Positions 12,666-24,108 of a stretch of 64,000 nucleotides of DNA are shown here, piece by piece. Each line of letters opens with the position of its first letter. Within the stretch, counting starts at the first letter, position 1. The stretch lies in contig NW_003101664.1 in assembly GCF_000003855.2 (NCBI RefSeq), positions 1,240,878-1,304,877 of the forward strand, read 5' to 3'. Both the position numbers and the translations under genes were made by a program. The DNA comes from Blastomyces gilchristii SLH14081 (lineage: Eukaryota > Ascomycota > Eurotiomycetes > Onygenales > Ajellomycetaceae). The notes under the pieces are model-generated. The model was not told where the DNA came from. It did no database searches and saw only the letters and a program-made list of their open reading frames with translations.

Positions 12666-15600
12666 CACCTGTAGTCACATTTATTCAAAATAATGTGAAT
12701 AGAAACTTAAATTATATTTATTCTTATCTTTAAATTACATTTGAATAAAAAGTTGATTTTATACTGCTTTAGAAGTCAAATTTTGATGCTGAGTAAAAAT
12801 ATATCATTTCTCATTCAAGCTACTACTGCTTTTTATCTCAAAAGTCTGAGATAAAGTCAAGAGTAATGATCTATGAAAGAAAAAGATCAAGATATTAATT
12901 TAATCTAAGATTTGATATCATATCTGACCCTGATATTCTGATGAGTGATATTATAGATAAAGAAAATGAGTTTAATACTATACAGCTTATAAATATCTAT
13001 AATAAAAAGTTATTGAAGAAAAATAACAATATCTGAATAATTGATAGAGAATTTCTGAACATAACTTCATTAAGAAACTCTATAATTATAGAAGATTTCA
13101 ATGCACATCATCTCTGATGAAATTCAGAATACAAGAGAGCAGTAAGAGCTGATAATCTAGTTGAATAAATCTTTGAACATTCAATAGATTTGATTAATAA
13201 GTCTGATTAACAAACATTCTTTAGAAAAGATATGAAACAGAAGTCTATTATAGATCTAATCTTCATATCATAAAATCTAATAGAAAGAAGACTTGTAAAC
13301 TGAGTTATTAATTCAAATGAGATATCAGGATCAGATTATGAGATTATTCAATTTGATATTAAACTGAGTGAAAAATAAATGAGTGAAAATCCTCTTCTCT
13401 CTAATCAGTATAACTTTGAAAAAGCTGATTGAAAAGCAGTTGAAGAAAGCATAAAACTGTTAAAATCTGAAAGACAGAATGAGCTATATTAGAATTCTGA
13501 TCAAGATATCTCAAATGAAATGCTTGAGAATAGAGTGAAGCTTATTACATCTATTATTCTAACAAGTGTTAGAGATAATATTTTAAAAAGAAAATCTTCT
13601 GAGTATTTAAAATCTTGATGAAATGAGAATATCTCATCTAAAAGAAAAGAATTAGCTACTGCTAGAAGAGATTGAAAGAATGATGTAATATCTGATGAAG
13701 AGTTCAAAGCTGTCAGAAATGAATATTTTTCAGATATTAAAAGAGTTAAAACAGACTGCTGGAATAAATTTCTTGAAGAAGCACAAGAGAAGAAAGTTTT
13801 TAAAGCTTTTAACTATACTAAAACAAGAAGTGTAGCAAAACTTCCAGCCTTAGAATATGAGTTTCAGAATGAATCATATACAGTAAACTCTTTTAAGGAA
13901 AAATGTCAAGCTTTTATGAGAATTCTCTTTCAGAACTCACCAGATTCAGATTGAGATTCAGAGAAAGAGAATATATCACTTCTCAACTACATTGATGAAA
14001 ATGACTGGGAATGACCTGATCTTACATAAGATGAATTAGAGTCAGCTATCTTCTCAAGTTCTGTTAAAACTGCTGCAGGTCCTGATTCAATTAATCACTT
14101 TATTATTTAAAATACATATTCCTACTTAAAGAATGAATATTTTGAGCTCTTTTTCAATCTCTTGAAAAATAAATATCATTCTGAATGCTGAAGAGAAGCC
14201 ACTGAAGTGATTCTTATAAAATCTAATAGAAAAACTTCAATTTCTAAGTTATATAGAGTAATATCTCTATTGAACTGCCTAGAAAAGGTTTTAGAAAAGA
14301 TAATAGCTACTCAACTATCTTTTATAAGCTCTATAGATGATTCTCTTTTATTCAGTGAATAAATGAGAGATAGAAAACAGTGTTCTGCAATTGACACTGT
14401 TCTCTCAGTTGTTCATGATATTCAAATAGCAAAGTATGAGAGTCTAGTCTCAACTGCAGTTTTTATTGATATAAAAGAAGTATTTAATCATGTTTCAAAG
14501 TCAAAGTTAATTCAGACATTGAAGATATTAAAACTGTCACTTTCTCTAATAAAATGAGTTAACTATTTTATATCTAAAAGAATTATACAACTCTTCTTTG
14601 ATGGAATGAAATAAGACAAGACTGAGATAAAAATAGAAGTATCACAGAAATCTTCAATCTCACTCATTTTATTTGTAATATACACTGCATATCTATTCAA
14701 AAATAGAAATATGAGAATAGTGTGATCTCTGAGTTATATGAATGATATTGGTCTAGTCTACAGCTTAAAAACTATCAAAGAGAATTTGAAAGTAATTGAA
14801 GAAGCTGTAAAGGAAATCTTTGTTAGAGCAGATATCAATTAAATTCAATTTAATATGAATAAAACTGAGTTAATTCATTTCTTTTCTAGATTCAATGAGA
14901 AAGAACTATCTCTAACTCTTTTAAATAGAGAGATTAAACCCAGTGTAAATGTTAAATGATTAGAAGTATGATTAAACTTCAAGTTGAATTTTAAATATCA
15001 CATTTAACAAAGAACTGTCAAGGCAGAAAGACTATTGAACAACATAATCAGACTATCAAATACAGAGAGGGGTCTATCCTTCCAGGCTATGAGACAGTTA
15101 TATATAGCCTGTATTACATCAGTAGCTGATTATGAAGTTTAAGTTTGATGAAATAATCAAGAGAATTTCACTGAACTCTTTCAAAGTCTGTAAAACAGAG
15201 CCTTGAGAAGAATTCTGAAAGCATTCAAATCATCTTCTATTAAAGCAATGAAAATTGAAGCTTCAATTCCTTCTTCTACTATTAGATTTGAAAAGACCTG
15301 TATGAAGTATGCTCTGAGAGTTATAAAGATGAGCTCAAATTATATAATCAGAGAAAGAGTCTCTTCTTCATTTTCATCAATTAACTCTGGAAATGAACTG
15401 GATTAAAATAGATTTCTTGATTGAAATGAAAATAATTCTTCAAAGAAAATGTCTTCTCAACTGTACAGACTATACTCTCTGATTAAAAATTAATTTTCTT
15501 CTTTAAATGTTGAAAAAGTTGATCATGAGAAGTTATCTCTCTGGAGAGAAAAGCTTGAATCTCTTATAGACTTACAAATAAGTGAACTATTAAAAGAGAA

Positions 15601-16588
15601 AGAATATGAACAGCATTTGAAGAGAATTTCTACAATCAATATAAAAGACTCTATTCTGATTTATTCAGATGACTCAAAAAATGAGAACATGAATAGATTA
15701 GATGCAGACATTGCTTATACTGAAGATAATATTAATTTTATCTCAGATTTCTGGAATCTAGGCGCTGAATGTGAAGTCTTTGATGCTGAACTATTTACAA
15801 TAGTGAAAGCTTTCAAACTCATTGAAATAAAATCTCATAAAAGAGAAAATTGTTTGAAAGAGGCATGAATATTCTCTGATAGTCAAGCTGCTTTAAAAAG
15901 ACTTAGAAATAGTCAGATTCATAATGATCAAATGAATCTTGAACTGATCTTAAACTCTGTTTTGAAAATTCAAAAGAGAAGAACATCAAAGCTGATAATT
16001 CATCTACACTGAGTTCCTGCTTATATGAATATTCATGACAATGAATTGACTGATTCAGCTGTAAAAAAGAGTGCAGAATTAAGCAGATCTATTCAAAAAA
16101 TTGTATCCTGGTCTTTTATAAAGAGAAAAATAAAAGAATCTTGTTTAGACAAGTGAAATGAAAGCTGGCAGAAACAAAAGAAGAGTATACATTATTCAAG
16201 ATTTGAAACAAAACCCAAGTGGAAATCTTGTTCAATTAAATGTAAAAAGAAAATATTCTCATCTATAATACAGCTGAAACTAGAACATGACTATTTCAAA
16301 TCTTATATACAAAGATTTGATGATAGATTTGACTCAATAGAATGCTCATTCTGCAATACAAATGAGAATCCTGAGTATATTGTAATGCACTGTGCATTAT
16401 ACAATAGTCTCAGAGCCAGATTGAAAGAGAAGTATGATCTAAATCAATTAAATATGAGATTCTTATTCTCAACTGAGACAGGAATTAAATACTTAATAGA
16501 CTTTCTATCAGAAACTCAAGCAGCTATAAGAAAATGGCTAAATTCAGAATTATCTGAATATGAAGAGAAGGAAATCAATCAGATATAG
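12666..16588 (+). pseudogene. LINE ORF2 (endonuclease-RT-RNase H), 5'-truncated and RIP-mutated
   Basis: Domains in order: C-terminal two thirds of an AP-endonuclease-like domain (about 12840-13380; motifs LINIYN, IIIEDFNAHH, DLIFIS, ISGSDYEI), reverse transcriptase (about 13980-15010; AAGPDSINH, FIDIKEVFNHVSK, SQKSSISLILF, and SYMNDI at the YxDD position with Asp-to-Asn), RNase H (about 15600-16080; YSDDSK, ELFTIVKAF, SDSQAAL) and a C-terminal CxxC...HC motif (about 16340-16390). The last open stretch ends at a TAG at 16586-16588. The order EN-RT-RH-CCHC is that of Tad-like LINEs. The start codon and ORF1 are missing because the copy is 5'-truncated. Confidence 0.87.
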
Positions 16589-16976
16589 TCTGTTAAAACA
16601 GCTATACACTCTCTTTTAATAATTTGTTTTGTTATAGTCTCTCTTTACTTTATCTTTTTCTTTATCTTTTTCTTTCAATTTCTTTCTATCTATCTATTTA
16701 ATGTGTCTATCTTTGAGACTGTGTTCTTTTTCTCTTTTCTTTTGTCATGATATTGTCAAATGATTTCAAAGTATCAAAAGATGTTAAAACACTGCAATTT
16801 GTAAACAGTTTTTGTATTCTGGGCTGAAATTTTCTGATTCTGCATCTCTGAAATTGATGAATGTATAATAGTTAACTTTACAGACATAGAAAAAACCCTG
16901 AGAACTAAAGTTCTCAGGTAGATGTCATAGTCTCTGACTGCATACATCTATAATTAAAGAATAATAATAATAATAA
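16589..16976 (+). other. LINE 3' UTR with hairpin and (AAT)n tail
   Basis: The UTR contains a perfect inverted repeat CCTGAGAACT/AGTTCTCAGG at 16897-16918 that is also present at 1859-1882 and about 52310-52330, and ends in an (AAT)n tail next to the right TSD. This is the expected place for the signal recognised by the element's own reverse transcriptase, though that role is inferred. Confidence 0.75.
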
Positions 16977-17764
16977 CTCTATTCATAGAAGCTTGTGAAG
17001 CTTCTTCTTTCTACTCAGTAGTCAGATATAAATCTCTCTATATCTTATTATCTTTTTCTGATAAATCTGTTCTCTGTTATTCTGACTCTTGCAGAGTTAG
17101 TCAGTGATTCACTCTCTACAGATCTATGACTCTTACAGTGATTTATAAGCAGTGAATAAGAGTTATCAGTTTCTTCAGAGTCAAGAACTTAGAGTCTTAC
17201 TCAATGAGCTTATTCTATATATTTTTATTCAGTCTCTTTATAAATATTATTATTCAGATGTTGTTTCAGAGCCCTGTTTTCACAGATCTTAATTCACATT
17301 ATAATTTCATGAAGTATTATAAATAGTCTTTATCAGATTTCTTATCTCTTTTTCTAATATTAATGATTACAGTTCAGATATTCTCTGTTCAGCTTACAGA
17401 GTCTCTTAACTTATTCTCTAAATAGATTTTAAGAATAAATCAGTGAGATCTCTTATAATCATTCTCTAAATAATTCAGTCAGTTCTTGACTTCAGTGTAA
17501 TAGAGATCTGTTATTGTATAGATAACAGCTTCTTCATCTTTTATATTATATAATCAGACTTGTGAGTCAATTTCAAATACAAACTTATAAAAGCTTTTAT
17601 AAATTATGATTTAATAAGTAATCTTAAGTAATCACAGCTTAAGAAAGTTTCTTTTCAGTTCACAGATATCTCTGAAGATCATGTCTAGAGACTCAGTTTA
17701 AAAGTGTTTACAGACAGTAAGCATTTCTTATAAAAAAAATAGCTTGATTTCATAGAAGATACTC

Positions 17765-18139
17765 GCCCCAGTGGCTGAATGGTTAATGCGGCCACCCGGT
17801 AGCGCCTTGGCGTGGGAAACCAAGGCGCGTGGGTTCGAAACCCGCAGGGGATACATTAAATCCGGAACTCAAGCACCTCAGGTTTCTAATAAATACAGAG
17901 GTGTACAAATCGCTTCAATGAATTGCTCTATGTTCCTGGGCTGAGAAGTTATTATCGCATGTATCTAATTGTCACTCCTTTGTATTTTCCTATGTTCTTG
18001 TTATCTTGACATGGTCTCAACACCTGTATTTCCTCCTGTATAACTAACACTTGACCTGTATTTAACATCATGCAAGGACTCATCATAAGCTCCGCTTGTA
18101 TATGAGTATAATAAAAGAATAATAATAATAATAATAATA
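17765..18139 (+). mobile_element. tRNA-derived SINE (375 bp) in gypsy-A gag
   Basis: A short, unmutated insertion bounded by the 13-bp duplication ATAGAAGATACTC (17752-17764 and 18140-18152); gypsy-A copies 2 and 3 are continuous across the site. The head is tRNA-like with A box TGGCTGAATGG (17772-17782) and B box GGTTCGAAACC (17832-17842), and contains a perfect 9-bp inverted repeat GCGCCTTGG/CCAAGGCGC. A roughly 260-bp body follows, ending GTATAATAAAAGAATAATAA..., very close to the LINE 3' end CTATAATTAAAGAATAATAA.... The tail is (AAT)n. It has no coding capacity and probably moved with LINE machinery. Confidence 0.88.
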
Positions 18140-18391
18140 ATAGAAGATACTCAAAAATGTTCTTCACTGAGATTGATTTATTTATGAATTTGAAGAGTTT
18201 CTCTGTCATAGATGCAGAGAATAATGTCTTATAAGTAATTAATAAGTTCTCTAAAACTTCATTTATAGAAATTATTCATGATTCAGATAACTGCTTCTGA
18301 GTGTCTGCAGTAGAGTTCACAGAGATTAAAGTATATAAGTTTCTAGTTCTTTTAGTTATAATAAGCAGTTACTGACTGACTGAGCTTGAAA

Positions 18392-18479
18392 TATAAGAAT
18401 AAGTGCTCACAGATGATTATTCAGGTGTTTACAGCTTGATATGATATATACTGTTAACTACTAGAAGTATTTATAATAG
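18392..18479 (-). repeat. Truncated 5' LTR of gypsy-A copy 1 (88 bp)
   Basis: Matches positions 5940-6027 of the 3' LTR, with C-to-T and G-to-A changes, then stops abruptly at 18479 where LINE sequence begins. The rest of the LTR and the right-hand TSD are absent. Confidence 0.88.
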
Positions 18480-19043
18480 TTCAAGATTCATTTGATCATT
18501 ATGAATCTGACTATTTCTAAGTCTTTTTAAAGCAGCTTGACTATCAGAGAATATTCATGTCTATTTTAAACAATTTCCTCTTTTATAAGATTTTATTTCA
18601 ATGAGTTTGAAAGCTTTCACTATTGCAAATAGTTCAGCATCAAAGAGTTCACATTCAGAGCCTAGATTCCAGAAATCTGAGATAAAATTGATATTATCTT
18701 CAGTATAAGCAATGCCTGCACCTAATCTATTCAAGTTCTCATTTTTTGAGCCATCTGAATAAATCAGAATAGAGTCCTTTATATTGATTGTAGAAATTCT
18801 CTTCAAATACTGCTTATATTCTTTCTCTTTTGATAGTTCACTTATTTGTAAGTCTAGAAGAGATTCAAGCTTTTCTCTTCAGAGAGATAACTTCTCATGA
18901 TCAACTTTTTCAACATTTAAAGAAGAAAATTGATTTTTAATCAGAGAGCATAGTCTGTACAGTTGAGAAGGCATTTTCTTTGAAGAATTATTTTCATTCC
19001 AATCAAGAAATCTATTCCAATCCAGTTCATTTCCAGAGTTAAT
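18480..19043 (-). mobile_element. LINE copy C, internal fragment
   Basis: The minus strand matches LINE copy B from about 15375 to 15946 (linker and RNase H domain). It is the least mutated LINE copy: the RNase H stretch 18806-18561 is open and keeps YSDGSK, LGAGIAY and DFWNLG with TGG Trp codons. It lacks the 3' UTR and tail, having been cut at 18480 against the gypsy-A LTR. Its 5' end passes directly into unmutated non-LINE sequence at about 19043, giving a chimeric 118-codon ORF (19235-18879) that is not a real gene. Confidence 0.85.
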
Positions 19044-19166
19044 TGGTGGAGATAGAGGTGATAGAGGTGATAAGAGTGAGTGATAAGATGCGAATAAAGA
19101 TATGAAGTGAAAGTGATAGAGAGTGCTACGGGGCGTTAGAGACGGTGGTGATAATAGAGAGTAGAT
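19044..19166. other. Unmutated sequence left of hAT copy 1
   Basis: Purine-rich GATAGAGGTGATAGAGGTGA-type sequence with intact CG steps. It ends in GAGTAGAT (19159-19166), the left 8-bp TSD of the hAT, and is continuous with 32243-32345 once the hAT is removed. Origin unknown: single-copy host DNA or RNA-derived sequence joined to LINE C. Confidence 0.6.
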
Positions 19167-19534
19167 TGAACTGACCGTGTGACCGTGTCTGAGACCAGGA
19201 TCAAACTTTACAGTTATTATGTTATCTAAAAGCATTACTTCTGGTCATAATTTGTATTCATCACATTGATCTCAAATCTCATTATTTTAAATATTAAAGA
19301 TCTCAGATTCACTTTTCAAATAAAAATCTAGTCTCAGATAAAGAATATATTTGAATTCTTAGTCACATTTTCATTCTGATCTCATTATTGAAAATGACAT
19401 TAAATAAGATCATGAAATCATTTCTCACTTATATAATATTATAACATAGTGCTCATTTGTTGAAAATTCAATAGAGAGTGTTATTAAATATTATTACTTT
19501 TCTGAACACAGATCATAATTAATATCATTTTAAT

Positions 19535-19731
19535 TAAAAAAAAATGTAAAATATAAAAAATAATAAAAAAATAAAAAACAAAATAACAAGAAAAAATCAC
19601 AACAAAAAAAAAAAAAAAAGAGAAAGAAAAAAAGAAAAAGAAAAAAAGAGATAGAAAGAGAAAGAAAAATAAAAAAAAAAAAGAAAAGAAAAAGAAAAAA
19701 ATAAAAAATAAAAATAAAAAAAAATTAAGAT
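19535..19731. repeat. A-rich purine tract in hAT copy 1
   Basis: About 200 bp of A runs broken by single G, T or C, also found at about 56398-56562 in hAT copy 2. Because C and G are nearly absent the tract offers little for RIP to change and differs between copies mostly by length. Confidence 0.85.
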
Positions 19732-20820
19732 TGCAGAGTTACAGCATTTTTAAAATACTCACTTCTTAGAGTCTTTACAATGTTCATTATTAACTGTGTA
19801 TCTCTCACAGTGAGAATAACACAGCTGCAATGAGTCATTGTCTTAACATTATCTAATAAATAATCAGTATATATCTATATAAATGTGAATAATTAGAAAA
19901 TATACACTTAAAAAGTGTGATCAGAGTGAACTCTGCTGTCACTTAAATAATATTAAGAATAGAATACTGAAATTGATGATTCTCTTCATTGATTTCACAG
20001 ACAAGGTGTGTGAAGATGATCTTGAGAAATATAAGATTCTCTGACTTCTGATAGAAATGAATCTCACAGAGAGACTCTATTTTCATCATATCAGAAACTG
20101 AGTATTATCAAAAAGTATTACTTTAATATATATACACTTACTGCAGTGATTCACTCTCTGCATATATAACTGAGAGTTGCAGCTTTCTCACACTGTATGA
20201 CTCTCTCTGAAATGCTGCTGTCAGTTTACAATTCATGCAGTCTCTCAGTTCAGCACATACTGCATATATACAGCTCTGTGTGCTGAGACTGTGTTGATCA
20301 TTATGATCTGGCATGATACTTACTTTTCACAGGTCATGTTTCATTTAATTGAGAGAGAAAAGAGACATGACTGCTGTTTTATTTAAGAGAGAGTGAGTAA
20401 TTGAATCTGTAGAAGATAATTTAATTTCTTCTACATTTAAAATTTAATTAGTCTATACTCTTCAATTTGAGAGTTTCTGAGAGTGTTTTAATAGTTTTCA
20501 TATCAGCTTGGAATTAGTGATTGATTGAAGAAGAGAAAAGAGAGAAGAAAGAAATGAGAATAACTTATCTTTATAATATGAAAATAGAGAATTGCTGCAA
20601 TTATTTACTCTAGTAATAAAGATCTGTTTTCTGCATGTATCTCTGATACAGATTATATGATAACTGTATACAAAGAATATTAACAGTGTATGTATTGAAT
20701 AAAGATAATATTACTATACAACACTGTAGCTGTTTCTGTACATCACTGAAAGCTGTTAATATTTTCTTTAAGTCTCTTTATATTTAATAAGTCAGTAATA
20801 TATTTCAATACACTTTCTCT
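19732..20820 (+). other. hAT 5' non-coding region
   Basis: Conserved in hAT copy 2 (56563-57653) but without an open frame that I can support. It probably holds the promoter and leader of the transposase gene. Confidence 0.4.
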
Positions 20821-20932
20821 TTCATTATCATCATCATCATTATTATCATCATTATTATTATTATCATCATCACTATTATCACTATTATTATCATTATCAT
20901 TATTATTATTATCATTATTATCATATCATTTC
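20821..20932. repeat. (ATC/ATT)n microsatellite
   Basis: About 110 bp of TCATCATCATTATTATC-type triplets, matching 57655-57752 in hAT copy 2, where more ATC units have become ATT, as expected for C-to-T mutation. Confidence 0.88.
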
Positions 20933-21009
20933 TGACTGCTGCTTCTGTCTTCACTCTTCTTCAACACTCACTGAAATCAATTATGTCATCTCTCTTCAAA
21001 TATTCTATG

Positions 21010-21790
21010 ATTCTGCAGATTATCAAGGCGTGTGAGCACTGTCACAGATTGAAGAGAGAGAAGAAGAAGACATTCAAGCAAGAGAAGACAGATTGTAAGA
21101 TATATTATAATATCTTGAAGAGACTCTGTAAGAGAGTAGAATGATAATAATTTTAACTAACACTTCTGATAGATTTAGACTGAACTAAGTATAGAAATAA
21201 TGCAGATGATGCCACCTGTGAGAGATTGAAGAAGAAGACAGCAAAGAGTCTTATATAGCAGTGATGAAATCAGAAGAAGTTCTGAGAATGATTTGAGATC
21301 AAGATAAAGAGAGAGAGAGAGAAGAAGAGTGTTACTATAAATAAGCAGTAGCAGAAGAAGATTGAGAAGATATTAAAGTAAGAGATAAAAAAGTCAAAAC
21401 TGATAAGTTTTTTATTTATTAAGAGATAATGATTTTTAATAATACTTCTATTCTCTAATTGATTAGCAGAAGCTGGCAGAGAAGAAGAGAATTAAAATCT
21501 TATTCAGGTCTCAAATGCACTTCATGATTCAGAATATTGAGAAGACAGCTCTACTCTCTGAGTATGTCAATCTGCTTACTACTGAGATGGAACCTGAGAC
21601 AGCAGATAAGAAAATGTGGGATTTTAAGACACAGATTAATCTGACTGAGAAGAAGTAGCAGAAACCCTTCTCTGAGAAGGCAGTGAAGAGAGATTTTGAG
21701 ATAATTATCATCTCAGATGAGGAGAAGAAGAAGAAGAAGAAGAATAAGAAGTGAATTATAAAGAATGATAAGAAGAATGAGAAAGAGAAG
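21010..21790 (+). pseudogene. hAT 5' exons with Cys-rich and Lys/Arg-rich segments
   Basis: Open stretches separated by likely introns (one ending TTGATTAGCAG before 21470). The first exon reads KACEHCHRLKREKKK...DCKIYYNILKRLCKR, a CxxC plus basic run that could be a damaged zinc-binding DNA-contact domain; it does not clearly match a BED finger or a Zn2Cys6 cluster. The last part (about 21470-21790) encodes a charged segment with several Lys runs. The same exons are in hAT copy 2 (57840-58640). Linkage to the transposase downstream is inferred from position. Confidence 0.45.
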
Positions 21791-21910
21791 AAGTAGATTT
21801 TTTTCTTTTTATATTAGTTAGTTATAAGTTTAAGTTTTTAATTATTAATAATTAAAATTGATTTTAAGTTTTCAAAAATTATTGTACAAGTTGTAATCAA
21901 GGCAGGAATA

Positions 21911-21930
21911 ATATATATATATATATATAT
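21911..21930. repeat. (AT)10 dinucleotide repeat
   Basis: A run of AT units, also present at about 58747-58767 in hAT copy 2. Confidence 0.9.
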
Positions 21931-22759
21931 TTAACTATCATGATTCACAAATCACTATAATGTATAAGTATTAACATTTTTTCAACATTGATATTCATAA
22001 TATTAATATATTTTTAATGATATCATCTGATAACATAATTTGATAACACTCTCTTTCACAATATTAATATATTTCAAGAAATATAACAGAGATTAATCAA
22101 GATTGTTTATTTACTTTTATACATCAATGATATTCAATCTGAGTTAGTACTAAAATTATAACTAAGCTAAGAAACAAGATTATTTTCTCTTATATTAATT
22201 CTTCTTACACATATCAGTGATCAGTTATTGAAAATAAATTGTTATCTTTCTTAAATTATTATCATATCTTCTGAATTCACTTCTTTCACTTCTTTTACTT
22301 CTATTGAAGATTTATAAACTCTTCAAGAAATTACTATGAATTACAAAGTCTATGTTATTTATAATTTAACACAGAATGCTCTCTTTCAATTATAATAAAT
22401 AATCACTTCATTCTTCACATCTGATTTCAGGTCATGAAATTTATGAAAAACTAAACATAAATATTGAGATGAACTATGAAATAATTATCAATAGATTGTA
22501 TTATAGATTACTGAAGAGTCATCTCTCTGCTATAATCACTACAACTTCATTCAGAAACATTTATTATAAACTAATCATAACTCTGAAGAAATTTCCTGAC
22601 ATCTGAAGTCATCAGAATACAGATAATAAAAGAAAAATAATCAGAAAATTACTACTGAGCTGATAAGTTACTCTATCAGATAATGATTTTTAATAACACT
22701 AACTTTCTAATTTGAAGAAAATCATGTGAAAATAATCATATATCAGTACTCTGATTTCA

Positions 22760-23818
22760 CAACTCTTATCTAATAACTTCTGTGAATAATTACTTTATAT
22801 ATGTATATCTCTGAATCTTTCTCTTCAATCAATTGAAAACTCTGAATTCTGAAAACTTCTTCAAATGCTTAATTCAAATCTTCATATTTCACATCAATTC
22901 TGTCTTCAGTTCAATCTTGAGATACATTATAAAGTTAATATACAATATCTAGAATCAGAGTTGAAGAATCATTGAAGAGTGTCTCTCACAGTGAATGCAT
23001 GAACTAGTACAAACAATCTTACATTTATAAGAGTTATATATTATTACATTGATGAGAACTGAACTTATCAAGAGACATTAATTGAATTTAAATCATTGAT
23101 CAGTAGTTATACTGAGAATTATATAACAGAGATATTAATAACTGTGATTAAAAATAACTATTAAGATATTAGTCTCAGTCTTCTTACAATTACAACTGAC
23201 AATGCTGTGAATAACTATACTATAATGAAGAGCTTGAAGTAAAAATTGACTTTGTATTTCTGAAATGATAAATAAGGTTATATCTTCTGCATTGCTCATA
23301 TGATTTAACTTGTGATACAAACACTGATAAAGAATCTTAACATTGAGATAAAGAATAATGAGATGACTGATTCTTGAAATGAGAATAAGATGAAAGTAAT
23401 TACTTAAGTAACTTTTATATTCACTTTATAAAAGATAATATTTTTTAATAACACTTTTTAATATTGCTTTTTAATAATGCTTTTTAATAATGCTACTGTT
23501 AATTTTGAATAGATTGACTAATAATTTAAATATCACAGATTTGAAACATTGCTAATATGATTTGTATCTTTTCTAAATAATAATAACAATTTCATAATAT
23601 TCAATAAATAAATAAATCAGTCACATCACTGAATATGATACAGAATATTAGAATACAGTGAAGTTCAATATATAAGATGACTATTCAGACTCTTCAATTA
23701 TATCAGATAATTGATTATTAAGTGCAACACTCTGATTAAGAAAAGATTCAGATATTGAAACTTTCTGATATGAAGTAAACTCAGTTGAAATATGTGATTG
23801 ATTTACTGTTTCAGTTTT
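22760..23818 (+). pseudogene. hAT transposase, N-terminal/central part
   Basis: The broken frame reads through motifs typical of hAT transposases: SIENSEFWKLLQMLN (pocket before the catalytic core), VSLTVNAWTSTNN (DxWTS type, with Asp to Asn), YYIDENW, and ITTDNAVNNYTIMKSL followed by IFCIAHMI (the TDNAxNN...CxAH region). These belong to the RNase H-like catalytic fold. The frame contains TGA stops and short introns (for example one with ATTTTTTAATAACACTTTTTAATA near 23430). It is interrupted at 23818 by gypsy-A copy 2 (TSD GTTTT) and resumes at 31055. Upstream coding from about 22430 is less certain. Confidence 0.8.
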
Positions 23819-24076
23819 TGTAAGAAATCCCGCTTCTTGCGGATCCTTTACCCCTATTCCTATCTCTCGCATAATCAATAGGGCTAGCGGCCCTTGGCTA
23901 CACACAACTATATAGACTGGAGTTCGCGAATACTATTTATAGCTCAGCTTGAATACTATTATACATTTGATTTCTACATTTTATCTTTCTACTGCAAATA
24001 CTTCTAGTAGTTAACAGTATATATCATATCAAGCTGTAAACACCTGAATAATTGCCTGTGAGCACTTATTCTTATA
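23819..24076 (+). repeat. 5' LTR of gypsy-A copy 2
   Basis: Begins TGTAAGAAATCCCGCTTCTTG and ends CTTATA (ancestrally CTTACA). The outer half keeps CCCG, GCGG and TAGCGGCCC; the inner end is depleted of CG and CC. The 3' LTR shows the reverse, so damage faces inward in both. Confidence 0.94.
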
Positions 24077-24108
24077 TTTCAAGCTCAGTCAGTCAGTAAT
24101 CACCTGTT

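Larger units (their letters stand above)
11925..16976 (+). mobile_element. LINE copy B fused to a tRNA-headed leader (chimeric insertion)
   Basis: A single insertion bounded by a 12-bp TSD. It begins with a tRNA-like module (11926-12006), continues with about 650 bp of GC-normal, unmutated sequence, and then enters LINE ORF2 in the middle of the endonuclease domain at about 12660-12680. ORF1 and the start of the endonuclease are absent, so the LINE part is 5'-truncated. It ends in the LINE 3' UTR hairpin (16897-16918) and an (AAT)n tail. The LINE part is RIP-mutated; the leader is not. The structure fits a 5'-truncated LINE cDNA joined to another RNA by template switching, or a LINE with a native tRNA-type leader. 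Confidence 0.88.
5940..18479 (-). mobile_element. Gypsy-A copy 1 (minus strand), with nested LINE chimera and SINE
   Basis: The 3' LTR lies at 5940-6197 and a truncated 5' LTR at 18392-18479. Between them, read on the minus strand, are gag (about 18359 down to 16977, continuing at 11924), pol (to about 7990) and a 1.8-kb post-pol region. Alignment with copies 2 and 3 shows the sequence is interrupted by 11925-16976 and 17765-18139, each bounded by a perfect TSD. All frames are heavily RIP-mutated. The outer left LTR end keeps CG-rich bases. The right TSD and most of the 5' LTR were lost in a deletion joining it to LINE fragment C at 18479/18480. Confidence 0.9.

Noticed and set aside
18879..19235. 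118-codon minus-strand ORF
   Set aside because: It runs across the hAT end, the unassigned flank and LINE C, so it is a chance fusion frame of three different sequences.
20821..20932. CRISPR-like array in the ATC/ATT repeat
   Set aside because: Simple trinucleotide repeat without repeat-spacer structure, in a eukaryotic transposon.
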